NCBI RefSeq assembly: GCF_030291135.1
Contig: NZ_CP127409.1
Span: 868,001 to 932,000, forward strand
From: Rhodanobacter thiooxydans
GTDB lineage: Bacteria > Pseudomonadota > Gammaproteobacteria > Xanthomonadales > Rhodanobacteraceae
DNA: 64,000 nt
Direction of reading: 5' to 3'
Below are positions 16,421-26,382 of the stretch, in pieces. Position 1 is the first letter of the stretch; each line of letters opens with the position of its first letter. Position numbers and translations under genes: made by a program. A model generated the notes under the pieces. The model was not told where the DNA came from, did no database searches, and saw only the letters and a list, made by a program, of their open reading frames with translations.

Positions 16421-17386
16421 TCACCATGGAGGCAGTCGGCGCAGCTGATGCGCCTGGCGGTCGATGAAGGTCTGCGCCGGGTCGATGCCCTTGCTCTTCA
16501 GAGCGTGGCTGCGCACGGCGGCCTCGACCAACACCGACAGGTTGCGGCCGGAGGCCACCGGGATGGTGATCATCGGCACCTGCACGTCGAACACCTCGCG
16601 GTGGCCGATGTCACCGGTGAGCCGGGTCAGCGTGTCGCCGCTGTCGCCGAGATTGACCTCGCCGTCGCGCAGCGGCTTGAGGTGCACCACCAGGCGCAGG
16701 TACTTGGACGGCTTGACCGACATGTGGCCGAACATCTCGCGCACGTTGAGCACGCCCAGTCCGCGCACTTCCAGCAGGTCCTGCAGCAGCTCGGGACAGG
16801 TGCCGTCGATCACGTCCGGCGCGATCAGGGTGAATTCGGTGGCATCGTCGGCGACCAGCCGGTGGCCGCGGCTGATCAGTTCCAGCGCCAGCTCGCTCTT
16901 GCCGGAGCCGGCCTCGCCGGTGATCAGCACGCCGATCGAGAACACCTCCAGGAACACGCCGTGCAGGGTGATCTTCGCCGCCAGCATGCGCGCCAGGTGG
17001 TACTGCAGGTAAGTCAGCAGCTCGTGGCCGCGCTTGGGGCTGATCCACAGCGGCGTGCTGGTTTCCTCGGCGACCTCGCGCAGGTCGGCCGGCACGGTCT
17101 GGTCCTTGGTCACGATCAGCGCCACCGGCTGGTAGGCGGCGATCTTGTGCATCACTTCCCAACGCTGGCGCGAGTCCAGTCCGTCGAGGTAGTTCAGCTC
17201 TTCCGAGCCGATGATCTGGATCTTGTTCGGGTAGATGACGTTGAGGTAGCCGATCAGCGACGGCCGCCGCGCCTGCGCCACGCCCGGCTCGAGCGCGCGT
17301 GACTCCCCGCGCATGCCGGACACCCAGCGCAGGGCCATGCGTTCGTGGACGCCGTCGTAGAGTTGTCGTGCGCTGATCCGGTCCAA
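16421..17386 (-). CDS. hprK: HPr kinase/phosphorylase
   Basis: 321 aa with the TTG start at 17386; AAAGGA lies 8 bases before it and the N-terminus then opens [12 protein letters not shown] as in relatives. An in-frame ATG at 17446 would add 20 residues and remains possible. Walker A is GEAGSGKS (157-164); TLHGVF carries the catalytic His; [13 protein letters not shown] is the HprK signature. It phosphorylates and dephosphorylates HPr Ser46, which is present. It is the first gene of its unit, downstream of a terminator. Confidence 0.93.
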   Translation of the reverse strand: MDRISARQLYDGVHERMALRWVSGMRGESRALEPGVAQARRPSLIGYLNVIYPNKIQIIGSEELNYLDGLDSRQRWEVMHKIAAYQPVALIVTKDQTVPADLREVAEETSTPLWISPKRGHELLTYLQYHLARMLAAKITLHGVFLEVFSIGVLITGEAGSGKSELALELISRGHRLVADDATEFTLIAPDVIDGTCPELLQDLLEVRGLGVLNVREMFGHMSVKPSKYLRLVVHLKPLRDGEVNLGDSGDTLTRLTGDIGHREVFDVQVPMITIPVASGRNLSVLVEAAVRSHALKSKGIDPAQTFIDRQAHQLRRLPPW

Positions 17387-17471
17387 GCCTTGGGTCCTTT
17401 GCGCCGCATGCCGGAGCCCGGCGGGCTTTTGCGACGGCATCGCCATTGTGCCAGCTTGGGCGGGCAGGCGT

Positions 17472-17508
17472 GTTCAGGAAAAGGAACGGCCCGCGCGTGG
17501 CGGGCCGT
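17472..17508 (-). terminator. Rho-independent terminator downstream of hpf
   Basis: A 9-bp perfect stem ACGGCCCGC/GCGGGCCGT (17486-17508) with a 5-base loop. On the minus strand it is followed by TTCCTTTTCC. It lies 27 bp after the hpf stop and should separate rpoN-hpf from hprK. Confidence 0.8.
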
Positions 17509-17534
17509 GTCGGGTCGTGGTGGAGTCGGCCGGT

Positions 17535-17858
17535 TCAGCCGTACTGGCGCTCGTCGCGCGCCTCGCGCTGGTGCTTGTCGGCGACCTTTTCGCGGTACTT
17601 GCGCAACTGGGCGACCAGCTTGTCGAACAGCACGTCGATCGAGGCATACATGTCGGCCTCGGTGGCCTCGGCATGCAGGGTGGCGCCGACCACGTTCAGG
17701 GTGCCGTCGGCGCGCTGCTGCAGCTTGTCGACCGACAGCACGATGGCGAGGCTCTTCAATTTGTCGTCGAGGCGGGTGAGGCGGTCGAGCTTGGCGGTGG
17801 CGTGGTCGCGCAGGGCCGGGGTGACTTCGATCTGCTGGCCGCTGAGTTGGAATTGCAT
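17535..17858 (-). CDS. hpf: ribosome hibernation-promoting factor (short HPF/YfiA type)
   Basis: 107 aa, the short form without the long C-terminal dimerisation domain. It opens MQFQLSGQQIEVTPALRD and contains DKHQREARDERQYG at its basic end. It binds the 30S decoding region and promotes 100S dimers in stationary phase. The ATG at 17858 is preceded by AGGAGG. It lies 150 bp downstream of rpoN, the conserved rpoN-hpf order; a terminator follows. Unlike most relatives, ptsN does not come next. Confidence 0.94.
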   Translation of the reverse strand: MQFQLSGQQIEVTPALRDHATAKLDRLTRLDDKLKSLAIVLSVDKLQQRADGTLNVVGATLHAEATEADMYASIDVLFDKLVAQLRKYREKVADKHQREARDERQYG

Positions 17859-18008
17859 GGTGCGCCTCCTCTGGTAGTGCCGTGCCGCGTTTCGCGGCGG
17901 GGTGGACGTGCCGGGTCGGGGTGGCCACGGCGCATCGTCAATCATCCTGTAGCAGGTATGGGAGCGATTTTTCGTTAACCAAGTTCCCCTGGATAGCCCC
18001 TGCGACAA

Positions 18009-19496
18009 TCAGCCCGCGCGCTGGCGCTCGCTGGAGGTGGGGATGCGCAATCCCTCGCGGTATTTGGCCACGGTGCGACGGGCGACCTGGATGCCCTTGC
18101 GCTGCAGTTCCTCGGCGATCGCCAGGTCGGACAACGGCTTGCGCACGTCCTCGGCCTCGATCAGCTTGCGCAGCATGGCCTGGATCGCGGTGGCCGAGGC
18201 GCTGCCGCCGTCCTCGGTGGATACCCCGCTGGAAAAGAAGTACTTCAGCTCGAACGTGCCGCGCGGGGTGTGCAGGTATTTGCGGGTGGTGACACGCGAA
18301 ATGGTGGATTCGTGCATGCCCACTTCCTCGGCCACCTCGCGCAGTACCAGCGGGTGCATCGCCTCGGGGCCGTAGTCGAGGAACGCGCTCTGCCGCCGCA
18401 CGATCGCCTCGGCGACCTTGAGCAGGGTCTCGGCGCGCGATTCCAGGCTCTTGATCAGCCAGCGCGCCTCCTGCAGCTGGCCGCGCATCCAGCTGGCGTC
18501 CTCGCCGCGGGCCTGGGCGATCAGGCCGCAATAGTGCTGGTTGAGGCCCAGCCGCGGCTGGGCGTCCGGGTTCAGGCTGACCCGCCAGCGACTGCCGTCG
18601 CGCAGCGCATAGACGTCCGGTGCCACGTATTCGACCGGGGTGGCGTCCAGTGCCGCGCCGGGGCGCGGGTCGAGGCTGCGGATCAGCACCGCGGCCGCGC
18701 TCACGTCGTCCGCGTCGGCGCGCAGCCGCCGCGCCAGCCGCACGATGTCGTTGCGCGCGAGCAGGTCGAGTTCGTCGTCGACGATGCGCAGCGCCAGCTC
18801 GCGCTGCGGGGTGTCCGTGGGGAATTGTTCCAGTTGCACGCGCAGGCAGTCGCGCAGGTCCAGGCTGCCCACGCCAGCGGGGTCGAAGCCCTGCAGCCGG
18901 CGACGCACTTCCTCGATTTCCGCGATGCTGGCGTCGAAGTTGGCAGGCAGCGCGGCGAGGATGGCCTCCAGCCCTTCGGCCAGGTAGCCGGCGGGATTCA
19001 GCGCGTCGATCAGCACGGTGGCGATCAGGTGCTGGCGCGGGTTGAACGAGGCCAGGTTGAGCTGCCACAGCAGGTGTTGCTGCAGAGTTTCCGGCGCGGC
19101 GTTCTGCGGCTCGAAATCCTCGTCGCCGCGCGATCCGCTGCCGCTGTTGCCGACGCTGCTGCTGGAGAAGTCGATCGGCGTTTCGGCTGCGCCGCCGCCG
19201 TCCGACCAGTCAGCGGCCTCGCCGTCATCGTTGCTGCTGCCAGCGACCGCCTCGGCGCTGGGGTATTCGCCCTCGGCCTCGACGCCCTCGGTCGCCTCGT
19301 CGTCCTCGATCTCCTCGGCGAATTCCAGCAGCGGGTTGCTCTCGGCGATCTGCCGCAGTTCGGCTTCCAGCTCCAGCTGCGATAGCTGCAACAGGCGGAT
19401 CGCCTGCTGCAGTTGCGGCGTCAGGGTCAGCTGCTGGTGGAGGCGAAACTGCAGCGCGGGTTTCATGCCAGCCGGATCGAAGGAAGTCGCGGCCAT
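18009..19496 (-). CDS. rpoN: RNA polymerase sigma-54 factor
   Basis: 495 aa. The Gln/Leu-rich activator region I is about residues 10-60 (LHQQLTLTPQLQQAIRLLQL). An acidic, Ser/Gly-rich region II is about 60-130. The core-binding region and HTH (ESTISRVTTRKYLHTPRG) follow, and the RpoN box ARRTVAKYRE is at 472-481. Needs an AAA+ activator; none is in the window. It sits between lptB and hpf, the usual order. Confidence 0.97.
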   Translation of the reverse strand: MAATSFDPAGMKPALQFRLHQQLTLTPQLQQAIRLLQLSQLELEAELRQIAESNPLLEFAEEIEDDEATEGVEAEGEYPSAEAVAGSSNDDGEAADWSDGGGAAETPIDFSSSSVGNSGSGSRGDEDFEPQNAAPETLQQHLLWQLNLASFNPRQHLIATVLIDALNPAGYLAEGLEAILAALPANFDASIAEIEEVRRRLQGFDPAGVGSLDLRDCLRVQLEQFPTDTPQRELALRIVDDELDLLARNDIVRLARRLRADADDVSAAAVLIRSLDPRPGAALDATPVEYVAPDVYALRDGSRWRVSLNPDAQPRLGLNQHYCGLIAQARGEDASWMRGQLQEARWLIKSLESRAETLLKVAEAIVRRQSAFLDYGPEAMHPLVLREVAEEVGMHESTISRVTTRKYLHTPRGTFELKYFFSSGVSTEDGGSASATAIQAMLRKLIEAEDVRKPLSDLAIAEELQRKGIQVARRTVAKYREGLRIPTSSERQRAG

Positions 19497-19563
19497 CGTA
19501 ACGCGTGCCCGCAGGTGCGGCCATAGCCGCGGGCCGCGGCAATAGCGAACCGTGACAGGTATT

Positions 19564-20283
19564 TCAGAGCCGAAATTCGCGGCCCAGGTAGACCTCGCGC
19601 ACCTTTTCGTCGGCGAGGATGTGTGCCGGGGTGCCGCGCGACAGCACCTCGCCCTCGTTCAGGATGTACGCGCGGTCGCAGATGCCCAGGGTTTCGCGCA
19701 CATTGTGGTCGGTGATCAGCACGCCGATGCCGCGTTCCTTCAGGTGGCGCACGATGCGCTGGATCTCGCCGACCGAGATCGGGTCGACCCCGGCGAACGG
19801 TTCGTCCAGCAGCATGTAGCGGGGGTTGGCGGCCAGTGCGCGGGCGATCTCTACCCGGCGCCGCTCGCCGCCGGACAGGCTGATGCCCTTCTGGGCGGCG
19901 ATGTGCGCGATCTTCAGCTCGTCCAGCAGGTTTTCCAGCTCGGCGTCGCGCTGCGACGCGGTCAGCCCGTCGCGCAGTTCCAGCACGGCCAGGATGTTGT
20001 CGGACACGCTGAGCCGGCGGAACACCGACGCCTCCTGCGGCAGGTAGCCGATGCCCAGCTTTGCGCGCGCATGCATCGGCAGGCCGGTGATGTCCAGCTT
20101 GTCCAGCTTGATCGTGCCGCCGTCGGCCTCGATCAGGCCGACCACCATGTAGAAGCAGGTGGTCTTGCCGGCACCGTTGGGGCCGAGCAGGCCGACCACT
20201 TCGCCTTCACGGATCGAGAAGCCGAAATCCTTGACGACCTGGCGCGACTTGAAACTCTTCTGCAGACCTTCGGCGGAGAGCAT
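19564..20283 (-). CDS. lptB: LPS export ABC transporter ATPase LptB
   Basis: 239 aa. Walker A GPNGAGKT (34-41), signature [15 protein letters not shown], Walker [14 protein letters not shown]. It powers LptFG extraction of lipopolysaccharide from the inner membrane. It follows lptA with 3 bp between genes, in the conserved order kdsC-lptC-lptA-lptB-rpoN. lptF/G are not in the window. Confidence 0.97.
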   Translation of the reverse strand: MLSAEGLQKSFKSRQVVKDFGFSIREGEVVGLLGPNGAGKTTCFYMVVGLIEADGGTIKLDKLDITGLPMHARAKLGIGYLPQEASVFRRLSVSDNILAVLELRDGLTASQRDAELENLLDELKIAHIAAQKGISLSGGERRRVEIARALAANPRYMLLDEPFAGVDPISVGEIQRIVRHLKERGIGVLITDHNVRETLGICDRAYILNEGEVLSRGTPAHILADEKVREVYLGREFRL

Positions 20284-20286
20284 CGG

Positions 20287-20847
20287 TTATGGCTGTCCCT
20301 GCGGGGCCGGGCTGCCCGCGGCCGGCTGCGGCTTGGGCTTGAAGGTCATGTGGACCAGGCCGTCGCCGGCGCTCTCGCCGGTCATCTGGCTGGTCTCGGT
20401 GTTGTAGGTGAGCCGGTCGCCGCGCGCGTCGCCGCGGCCCTTCTGGGTGACCGAGGCATTGCCGCTGAGCACCGCGATGCCCTTGAGGTTGTCGTAGTCG
20501 AGCGTGGCGGCGTCGCCCAGCATCAGGTTGCCGCTGTCGTCCAGCTGCTCGAGATGGGCCGGACTGCCGGTGATGACGACCCGGCTGATCTGGGTGTTGG
20601 CGTCGAAGTACACCTTGGCCTGCGCACCGGTGGCCTTCAGCGTGCCCTGGGTGATCACCACGTTGCCGGTCAGCGTGCTGACGCTGTTCGGCTTCTGGAA
20701 GCCGTCGAAGTTCTTCGCGGCGACCTGCATTTCCTGTTGGCGATCGCTTTTCCTGGCCAGTGCCGGCTGGGCCGCGAACAGGCCGAGGGCTGCGACGGCC
20801 AGCGCGAACCTAGCGCTGGCGCGGCGGGAAGGTGGCATGAACGTCAT
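20287..20847 (-). CDS. lptA: LPS transport periplasmic protein LptA
   Basis: 186 aa with a signal peptide (basic PPSRRAS, hydrophobic core about 14-30, cleavage near AQPALA) and the OstA-like beta-jellyroll (about 40-165) that forms the periplasmic LPS bridge. The C-terminal tail is Pro/Gln-rich. The ATG at 20847 has GGAG seven bases upstream and lies inside the lptC 3' end (38-bp overlap); the ATG at 20838 is an alternative. Coupled translation with lptC is likely. Confidence 0.93.
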   Translation of the reverse strand: MTFMPPSRRASARFALAVAALGLFAAQPALARKSDRQQEMQVAAKNFDGFQKPNSVSTLTGNVVITQGTLKATGAQAKVYFDANTQISRVVITGSPAHLEQLDDSGNLMLGDAATLDYDNLKGIAVLSGNASVTQKGRGDARGDRLTYNTETSQMTGESAGDGLVHMTFKPKPQPAAGSPAPQGQP

Positions 20848-21406
20848 CGAGCAGCTCCAGGTGTTTGTCGTTGAGGTCGGCACGCATACCGATACCGCTG
20901 ATTCTAGTGCCGCCTTGCACCATCTGCGCCGGCGCCGCGGTTTCCAGGCGGTTCTGCTTCGGCCAGGCGGTGACATCGGCGGTCTGAATGTTGGCTGCCG
21001 GCGCATCGCCGAACGCTTCCCGGTGCATCTCCACCGGGCCCTGCAGCTTGAGCAGGCTGCCATCCTTGTTGACCCAGCCATACAGCGACTGGCCCTTCCA
21101 GTCCGGTATGCCGGCCTGGTGGGCCGGCAACTGGAAGGTGGGCGAGTTGAGGTAGAGCGAATCGTCGCCCTCGCGGCGCTCCAGGTGCGGCGACTGCAGG
21201 TGGAAGCTGGGTTGGCCCGCGGCGTTGAATTCGGTCATCCGCGCGTTGGTGAGGGTGTAGCTGGAGCGCGGCGGGCCGACGAAATCGCTGGTCTTCGGCG
21301 CCGGCCCGAACCACCACAGCAGCAGCTGGGCCACGCCCGCGGCGAGCGCGATGGCGAGGGTCGCGGCGGGCAGGCGCCGGTCGCGCAGCCAGCGGCGAAG
21401 CTTCAC
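20810..21406 (-). CDS. lptC: LPS export protein LptC
   Basis: 198 aa, bitopic inner-membrane protein: one membrane helix (about 12-31) and a periplasmic jellyroll that hands LPS from LptFG to LptA. Start is the GTG at 21406, which overlaps the kdsC stop as GTGA. YTLTNARMTEFNAAGQP is typical of the domain start. Sequence is poorly conserved in this family, but position and architecture make the call strong. Confidence 0.9.
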   Translation of the reverse strand: MKLRRWLRDRRLPAATLAIALAAGVAQLLLWWFGPAPKTSDFVGPPRSSYTLTNARMTEFNAAGQPSFHLQSPHLERREGDDSLYLNSPTFQLPAHQAGIPDWKGQSLYGWVNKDGSLLKLQGPVEMHREAFGDAPAANIQTADVTAWPKQNRLETAAPAQMVQGGTRISGIGMRADLNDKHLELLDDVHATFPPRQR

Positions 21407-21951
21407 TGCCAGCGCTCCCGCTCGGCCGCGCTCTTGCCCTGGGCGTGCAGGATCAGGTCGCACACCTCGCGCGCGGCGCCCATGCCGCCGCTGCGGGTGG
21501 TCTGCCAGTGTGCCGCCTCGGCGACCCAGGGGTGGGCGTTCGCTACCGCCACCGCCAGCCCGGCGATGCGCATCGGCGGCAGGTCGGGCAGGTCGTCGCC
21601 GACGAAGGCGGTCTGTTCGGGCGTCAGCTGCAGTGCATCGAGCAATTCCCGCAGGCAGGCGCGCTTGTCGCCCTGGCCCTGGTAGACGTGGGCGATGTCC
21701 AGTTCCTCGGCACGCAGCGCGACCGGGTGGCTGATCCGCGCGGTGATGATCGCCACCTGCACGCCGTTCGCCTGCAGCCGCTTCAGGCCGAGCCCGTCAT
21801 GCACGTGGAACACCTTGGTCTCGCGGCCGTCCTCGCCGTACCACAGGCGCCCGTCGGTCAGCGTGCCGTCCACGTCGAACACCGCCAGGCGGATCTTCGC
21901 GGCGCGGTTCAGGAGATCGGCGGGGAGGTTGGCGAGGTAGTCAGTGGGCAC
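21403..21951 (-). CDS. kdsC: 3-deoxy-D-manno-octulosonate 8-phosphate phosphatase
   Basis: 182-aa HAD-family tetramer-type phosphatase. The nucleophile motif is FDVDGTLTDG (D26, D28), and GDDLPDLPPM is the late acidic motif. Releases Kdo from Kdo-8-phosphate for LPS core synthesis. It overlaps lptC by 4 bp. Upstream, a strong hairpin at 21996-22025 separates it from kdsD on the same strand. Confidence 0.95.
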   Translation of the reverse strand: MPTDYLANLPADLLNRAAKIRLAVFDVDGTLTDGRLWYGEDGRETKVFHVHDGLGLKRLQANGVQVAIITARISHPVALRAEELDIAHVYQGQGDKRACLRELLDALQLTPEQTAFVGDDLPDLPPMRIAGLAVAVANAHPWVAEAAHWQTTRSGGMGAAREVCDLILHAQGKSAAERERWQ

Positions 21952-21995
21952 GGGCGGGATTCTGGGAGAGCAGGATCAAGAGCGGCGTGTTTGAT

Positions 21996-22025
21996 TGGTC
22001 TGATTCGTCGAGACGAATCAGACCA
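21996..22025. terminator. long perfect hairpin between kdsD and kdsC
   Basis: A 30-bp palindrome: 14-bp perfect stem (TGGTCTGATTCGTC and its complement) around a GA centre. It contains the kdsD stop codon at 22018-22020. No strong U-run follows on the minus strand, so it may attenuate or process the kdsD-kdsC message rather than end it. Confidence 0.6.
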
Positions 22026-23028
22026 CACGCGCACGGAGCAGATCATGAATGTTCAGTGCGCCGACCACGCGCTGCTCGCCGTCGACGACCAGCAGCGCGT
22101 GGATCTGGTACTTCTCCATCAGCTGCGCCGCTTCCGCCGCCAGCTTGTCGGCGCCGATCGTCTTCGGGCCGCGCGTCATCAGTTCGGCCACGGTGGCGCC
22201 GCGCAGGTCCACGCCGTCGTCGTCCAGCGCGCGGCGCAGGTCGCCGTCGGTGAAAACCCCCAGCAGGCGTTGTTCGGCGTCGACCACGGCGGTCATGCCC
22301 AGGTGCTTGCGGGTCATCTCGACCAGGGCAGTGGTGAGGCTGGCGTCGGGCGAGACCCGCGGCACCTCGTCGCCGACATGCATCACGTCGCTGATGTGCA
22401 GCAGCAGGCGCCGGCCCAGCGCGCCGGCCGGGTGCGAGCGGGCGAAGTCGTCGGAAGTGAAGCCACGCGCCTCCAGCAACGCGATCGCCAGCGCGTCGCC
22501 CAGCACCAGCGCCACCGTGGTGCTGGTGGTCGGCGCCAGGCCGAGCGGGCAGGCCTCGCTGGAGATGCTGCCGTCCAGGTGCACGTCGGCCTGGGTCGCC
22601 AGCGAGGAAGTGGTGCGACCGGTGATGGCGATCAGCGGGATGCCCTGGCGCTTGATCACCGGCAGGATGAACAGCAGCTCGTCGGTCTCGCCGGAGTAGG
22701 AGATCGCCAACACCACGTCCTGCGGCAGGATCATGCCGAGGTCGCCGTGGCTGGCCTCGCCCGGGTGCACGAAGAACGCCGGCGTGCCGGTGGAGGCCAG
22801 CGTGGCGGCGATCTTGCGCCCGATATGGCCGGACTTGCCCATGCCGCTGACCACCACGCGGCCCCGACAACCCAGGATCAGCCGGCAGGCCTCGACGAAC
22901 TCCGGCCCGATCCGCGGCTCCAGCGCCAGCGCGGCAGCCGCTTCGGTGGCAATCACCGTGCGTGCGCTGCGGGTGATCACGTCCGGGTTCAGGTCGATCG
23001 GGGCGGAGGGGGCAATGCGTGCGTTCAT
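22018..23028 (-). CDS. kdsD: arabinose-5-phosphate isomerase (SIS plus CBS domains)
   Basis: 336 aa. SIS domain about 45-185 (VVVSGMGKSGHIGRK; HPGEASHGDLGM), then two CBS domains about 210-335 (VFTDGDLRRAL; DGEQRVVGALNIHDLL). Interconverts ribulose-5-phosphate and arabinose-5-phosphate, the first step to Kdo. The ATG at 23028 is used; the frame is open farther upstream without a credible start. It is divergent from ibaG. Confidence 0.95.
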   Translation of the reverse strand: MNARIAPSAPIDLNPDVITRSARTVIATEAAAALALEPRIGPEFVEACRLILGCRGRVVVSGMGKSGHIGRKIAATLASTGTPAFFVHPGEASHGDLGMILPQDVVLAISYSGETDELLFILPVIKRQGIPLIAITGRTTSSLATQADVHLDGSISSEACPLGLAPTTSTTVALVLGDALAIALLEARGFTSDDFARSHPAGALGRRLLLHISDVMHVGDEVPRVSPDASLTTALVEMTRKHLGMTAVVDAEQRLLGVFTDGDLRRALDDDGVDLRGATVAELMTRGPKTIGADKLAAEAAQLMEKYQIHALLVVDGEQRVVGALNIHDLLRARVV

Positions 23029-23220
23029 GGGGGCTCGATGAAGGGGCGGAGGGTGCCCGGGTGGCCATGGCGCGCGGCCTGTCCGGGCCGGTCTGGAGCC
23101 GCTGTCATTTCTGCGCCAGCGGATTTCCATTACCATGGCATGTTCGCATTTTAACGTCATAAGCCTGCGCAATGGGTTCCGCTCGCCGCGGAAGCCGTCG
23201 CCAGCTGCCCAGACTCCTGC
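23029..23220. promoter_or_regulatory. divergent kdsD / ibaG region
   Basis: A 192-bp gap holding both promoters. An AT-rich patch at about 23125-23165 (with TTCGCATTTTAACGTCATAA) is the likely core. No exact sites are assigned and no gene is seen. Confidence 0.35.
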
Positions 23221-23475
23221 ATGGAACCCCTCCCGATGGACCCAGCCCGCATCCAGGCGATGATCGAAAATGGCCTGCCCGGCGCCCAGGTGGAGGTGAG
23301 CGGCGCCGACGGCGTGCATTTCGAGGCTACCGTGGTCGCCAGCCAGTTCGCCGGCAAGCTGCCGCTGGCGCGGCACCGGTTGGTGTACGCCACGCTGGGT
23401 GAGCTGATGGGCGGCGCGATCCATGCGCTGGCGCTGAAGACACTGACTCCGGAGGAGGCCGGGAACAGGGCCTAG
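23221..23475 (+). CDS. ibaG: BolA-family protein IbaG
   Basis: 84-aa BolA-like protein (class II KH-like fold), opening DPARIQAMIENGLPGAQVEV with the conserved RHRLVYATLGELM and HALALKTLTPEE. It partners monothiol glutaredoxins in Fe-S handling; a grxD is at 61242. ATG at 23221 or the in-frame ATG at 23236. The position just before murA is conserved in gammaproteobacteria. Confidence 0.92.
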   Translation: MEPLPMDPARIQAMIENGLPGAQVEVSGADGVHFEATVVASQFAGKLPLARHRLVYATLGELMGGAIHALALKTLTPEEAGNRA

Positions 23476-23514
23476 GGAATGGTCAAAAGCCGTTCCATCC
23501 CTCACCTGCCACTG

Positions 23515-23550
23515 CTCTTCCGATTCCCAATTCCCGATTTTCGATTTCCT
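23515..23550. repeat. TCCCGATT-type run (repeat type B)
   Basis: CGATTCCCAATTCCCGATTT followed by TCGATTTCC, just upstream of murA. It closely matches the right arm of the repeat at 14774-14808. Confidence 0.55.
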
Positions 23551-23552
23551 GA

Positions 23553-24815
<1,263 letters not shown>

Positions 24816-24828
24816 GCTCCGCTTTGCT

Positions 24829-24853
24829 CCCTCCCCTGCGCAGCAGGGGAGGG
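24829..24853. repeat. CCCTCCCCTGC palindrome (repeat type A)
   Basis: 11-bp perfect stem with a GCA loop, 14 bp after murA, followed by GGCCGGGGTGGGGTTCGCTC. It lies between convergent murA and the DUF3108 gene and may act as a bidirectional transcript end. Confidence 0.6.
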
Positions 24854-24897
24854 CCGGGGTGGGGTTCGCTCTTGATCTTCCGGCGAGTCCGGCGCTA

Positions 24898-24912
24898 CCC
24901 CCCCCCCCCCCC
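24898..24912. repeat. run of 15 C
   Basis: An uninterrupted C15 tract followed by GCCTGCAAGGGGAGG, apparently part of a degenerate type A repeat in the murA/DUF3108 gap. It is non-coding, so slippage would not change a protein. Confidence 0.85.
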
Positions 24913-24969
24913 GCCTGCAAGGGGAGGCATCAAGCTGCCGTTGCTGCGCCGAGGCTGGCCAAGGCCACT

Positions 24970-25677
24970 TCAGTCGTTGCGATAGCTCACCAGCTCCATC
25001 GTCAGGTCGCCACCGTCGTGCTGCGACAGTTTCACCGGCAACGGGTAGCGGTCGGGCGCGTACCACGCGCTGAAGCCGCGGTCGGCGTCGGTGCGGTCGA
25101 TCCGTTCGGCGTCGAAGCTGCCGGCCGGTACCTTGACGGTTTCCCTGCCGGTCACCTTGAAGTGCTGCAACTGTACTTCCTGGCGCACCGCGACCGGCAG
25201 CGCGACCTGCTGCTTGCCGTCGCGCAGGGCCAGACCCAGCGCCAGCGCCAGCGTGTTGCGCTCGACCATGCCGGGGCTGGCCGGGTAGCTCTGCGGACCC
25301 TTGCCCTCATCCACGGTCACCCGGTTTTTCGGCCAGTCGACCACCAGGTGGCGCTGTTTCTGCTTGACCGCCGTCTGCATACGGTAGTCGTAGCTGATCG
25401 CCTCGGGCACATCGCCCTTCCAGCGGAAGCGCGAGCTTTCCGTGACGCTGGCGCCGAGCAGGGCGGCCAGTCCGCCGGTGCCCTTGGTGTCCTTGCCGTA
25501 GATCCACTCGCCGTTGCCGGCCGCGCGCAGGGTCACCGTGGCGACACCCATCGGCTGGCCGCCCTGCGACACGTTGTAGGTGGCGGTAAGTGCGCCGGGC
25601 GTGGTGGCGGGAGCGGTCCGGGCGCCGAGCAGCAGGCCGAGGCCGAGCAGGGGAGCGAGCAGGGATCGGATAGTCAT
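24970..25677 (-). CDS. DUF3108 family secreted protein
   Basis: 235 aa with a signal peptide ([19 protein letters not shown], cleavage near APA) and a beta-rich DUF3108 domain (about 30-230) with repeated short strands such as [19 protein letters not shown] and [13 protein letters not shown]. Periplasmic; function unknown. It precedes purN by 34 bp reading rightwards, but its strand is minus, so it lies downstream of purM-purN and may be the end of that unit. Confidence 0.85.
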   Translation of the reverse strand: MTIRSLLAPLLGLGLLLGARTAPATTPGALTATYNVSQGGQPMGVATVTLRAAGNGEWIYGKDTKGTGGLAALLGASVTESSRFRWKGDVPEAISYDYRMQTAVKQKQRHLVVDWPKNRVTVDEGKGPQSYPASPGMVERNTLALALGLALRDGKQQVALPVAVRQEVQLQHFKVTGRETVKVPAGSFDAERIDRTDADRGFSAWYAPDRYPLPVKLSQHDGGDLTMELVSYRND

Positions 25678-25711
25678 GCCCCGAGTCTGCCGAGGCCGGG
25701 CTGAACCGGCT

Positions 25712-26374
25712 TTAAGGCTGCAGGCCGTGCTCGCCCAGCCGCAATGGTGCCGCCAGCGGCCGGTCGTCGAAGCGTGGCGAACCGTCCCACCGCAGGCGCC
25801 CGCTGGCCAGCAGGCCAAGCACGGCGGGCAGCAGCCGGTGTTCCAGCGGCAGCAGCCGTTGCGCCAGCGACTGCTCGTCGTCACCGGCCTCGATCGGCAG
25901 GTACGCCTGCGCGATCACCGGGCCGCCATCCAGTTCGGCGGTGACGAAATGCACGCTGGCGCCATGCTCGCGGTCGCCCGCTTCCAGTGCGCGGCGATGC
26001 GTGTGCAGGCCGCGGTATTTCGGCAGCAGCGAGGGGTGGATGTTGATGATGCGACCCACCCACGGCCTGAGCGCCTCGCCGTCGAGGATGCGCATGAAGC
26101 CGGCCAGCACCAGCCAGTCGGCGCCGCTGGCGGCGATGCGCCGGAACAGGTCGAGGTCGAACGCGCGGCGGTCCGGATAGCTGCGCGGATCCAGCGCCAG
26201 GGTGGGGATGTTCGCCGCCTCGGCCAGGCGCAGCGCGCCGGCGCCGGCCTTGTCGCTGCCGACCAGCACGAACTCGACCGGCAAATCGTCGCGCTCGCGT
26301 GCATCGAGCAGCGCGGCGAGGTTGCTGCCGCGCCCGGAGGCGAGCACGGCGACTTTGGCAGGTGCGGCTGTCAC
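25712..26374 (-). CDS. purN: phosphoribosylglycinamide formyltransferase
   Basis: 220 aa; third step of purine synthesis using 10-formyl-THF. ASGRGSN (12-18) binds the GAR phosphate, and INIHPSLLPKYRGLHTH with DGGPVIAQ carry the catalytic Asn/His/Asp. Start is a GTG at 26374, 8 bp after the purM stop; a much longer open frame upstream overlaps purM and is rejected. The C-terminus is slightly longer than in E. coli. Confidence 0.95.
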   Translation of the reverse strand: MTAAPAKVAVLASGRGSNLAALLDARERDDLPVEFVLVGSDKAGAGALRLAEAANIPTLALDPRSYPDRRAFDLDLFRRIAASGADWLVLAGFMRILDGEALRPWVGRIINIHPSLLPKYRGLHTHRRALEAGDREHGASVHFVTAELDGGPVIAQAYLPIEAGDDEQSLAQRLLPLEHRLLPAVLGLLASGRLRWDGSPRFDDRPLAAPLRLGEHGLQP

Positions 26375-26382
26375 GGAGCGGT

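Noticed and set aside
17387-17534. A hidden ptsN between hpf and hprK
   Set aside because: Only 148 bp are available and they contain a terminator; no EIIA-Ntr motif in any frame.
24898-24912. C15 tract as a phase-variation switch
   Set aside because: It lies between the 3' ends of two convergent genes and is outside any reading frame or promoter.
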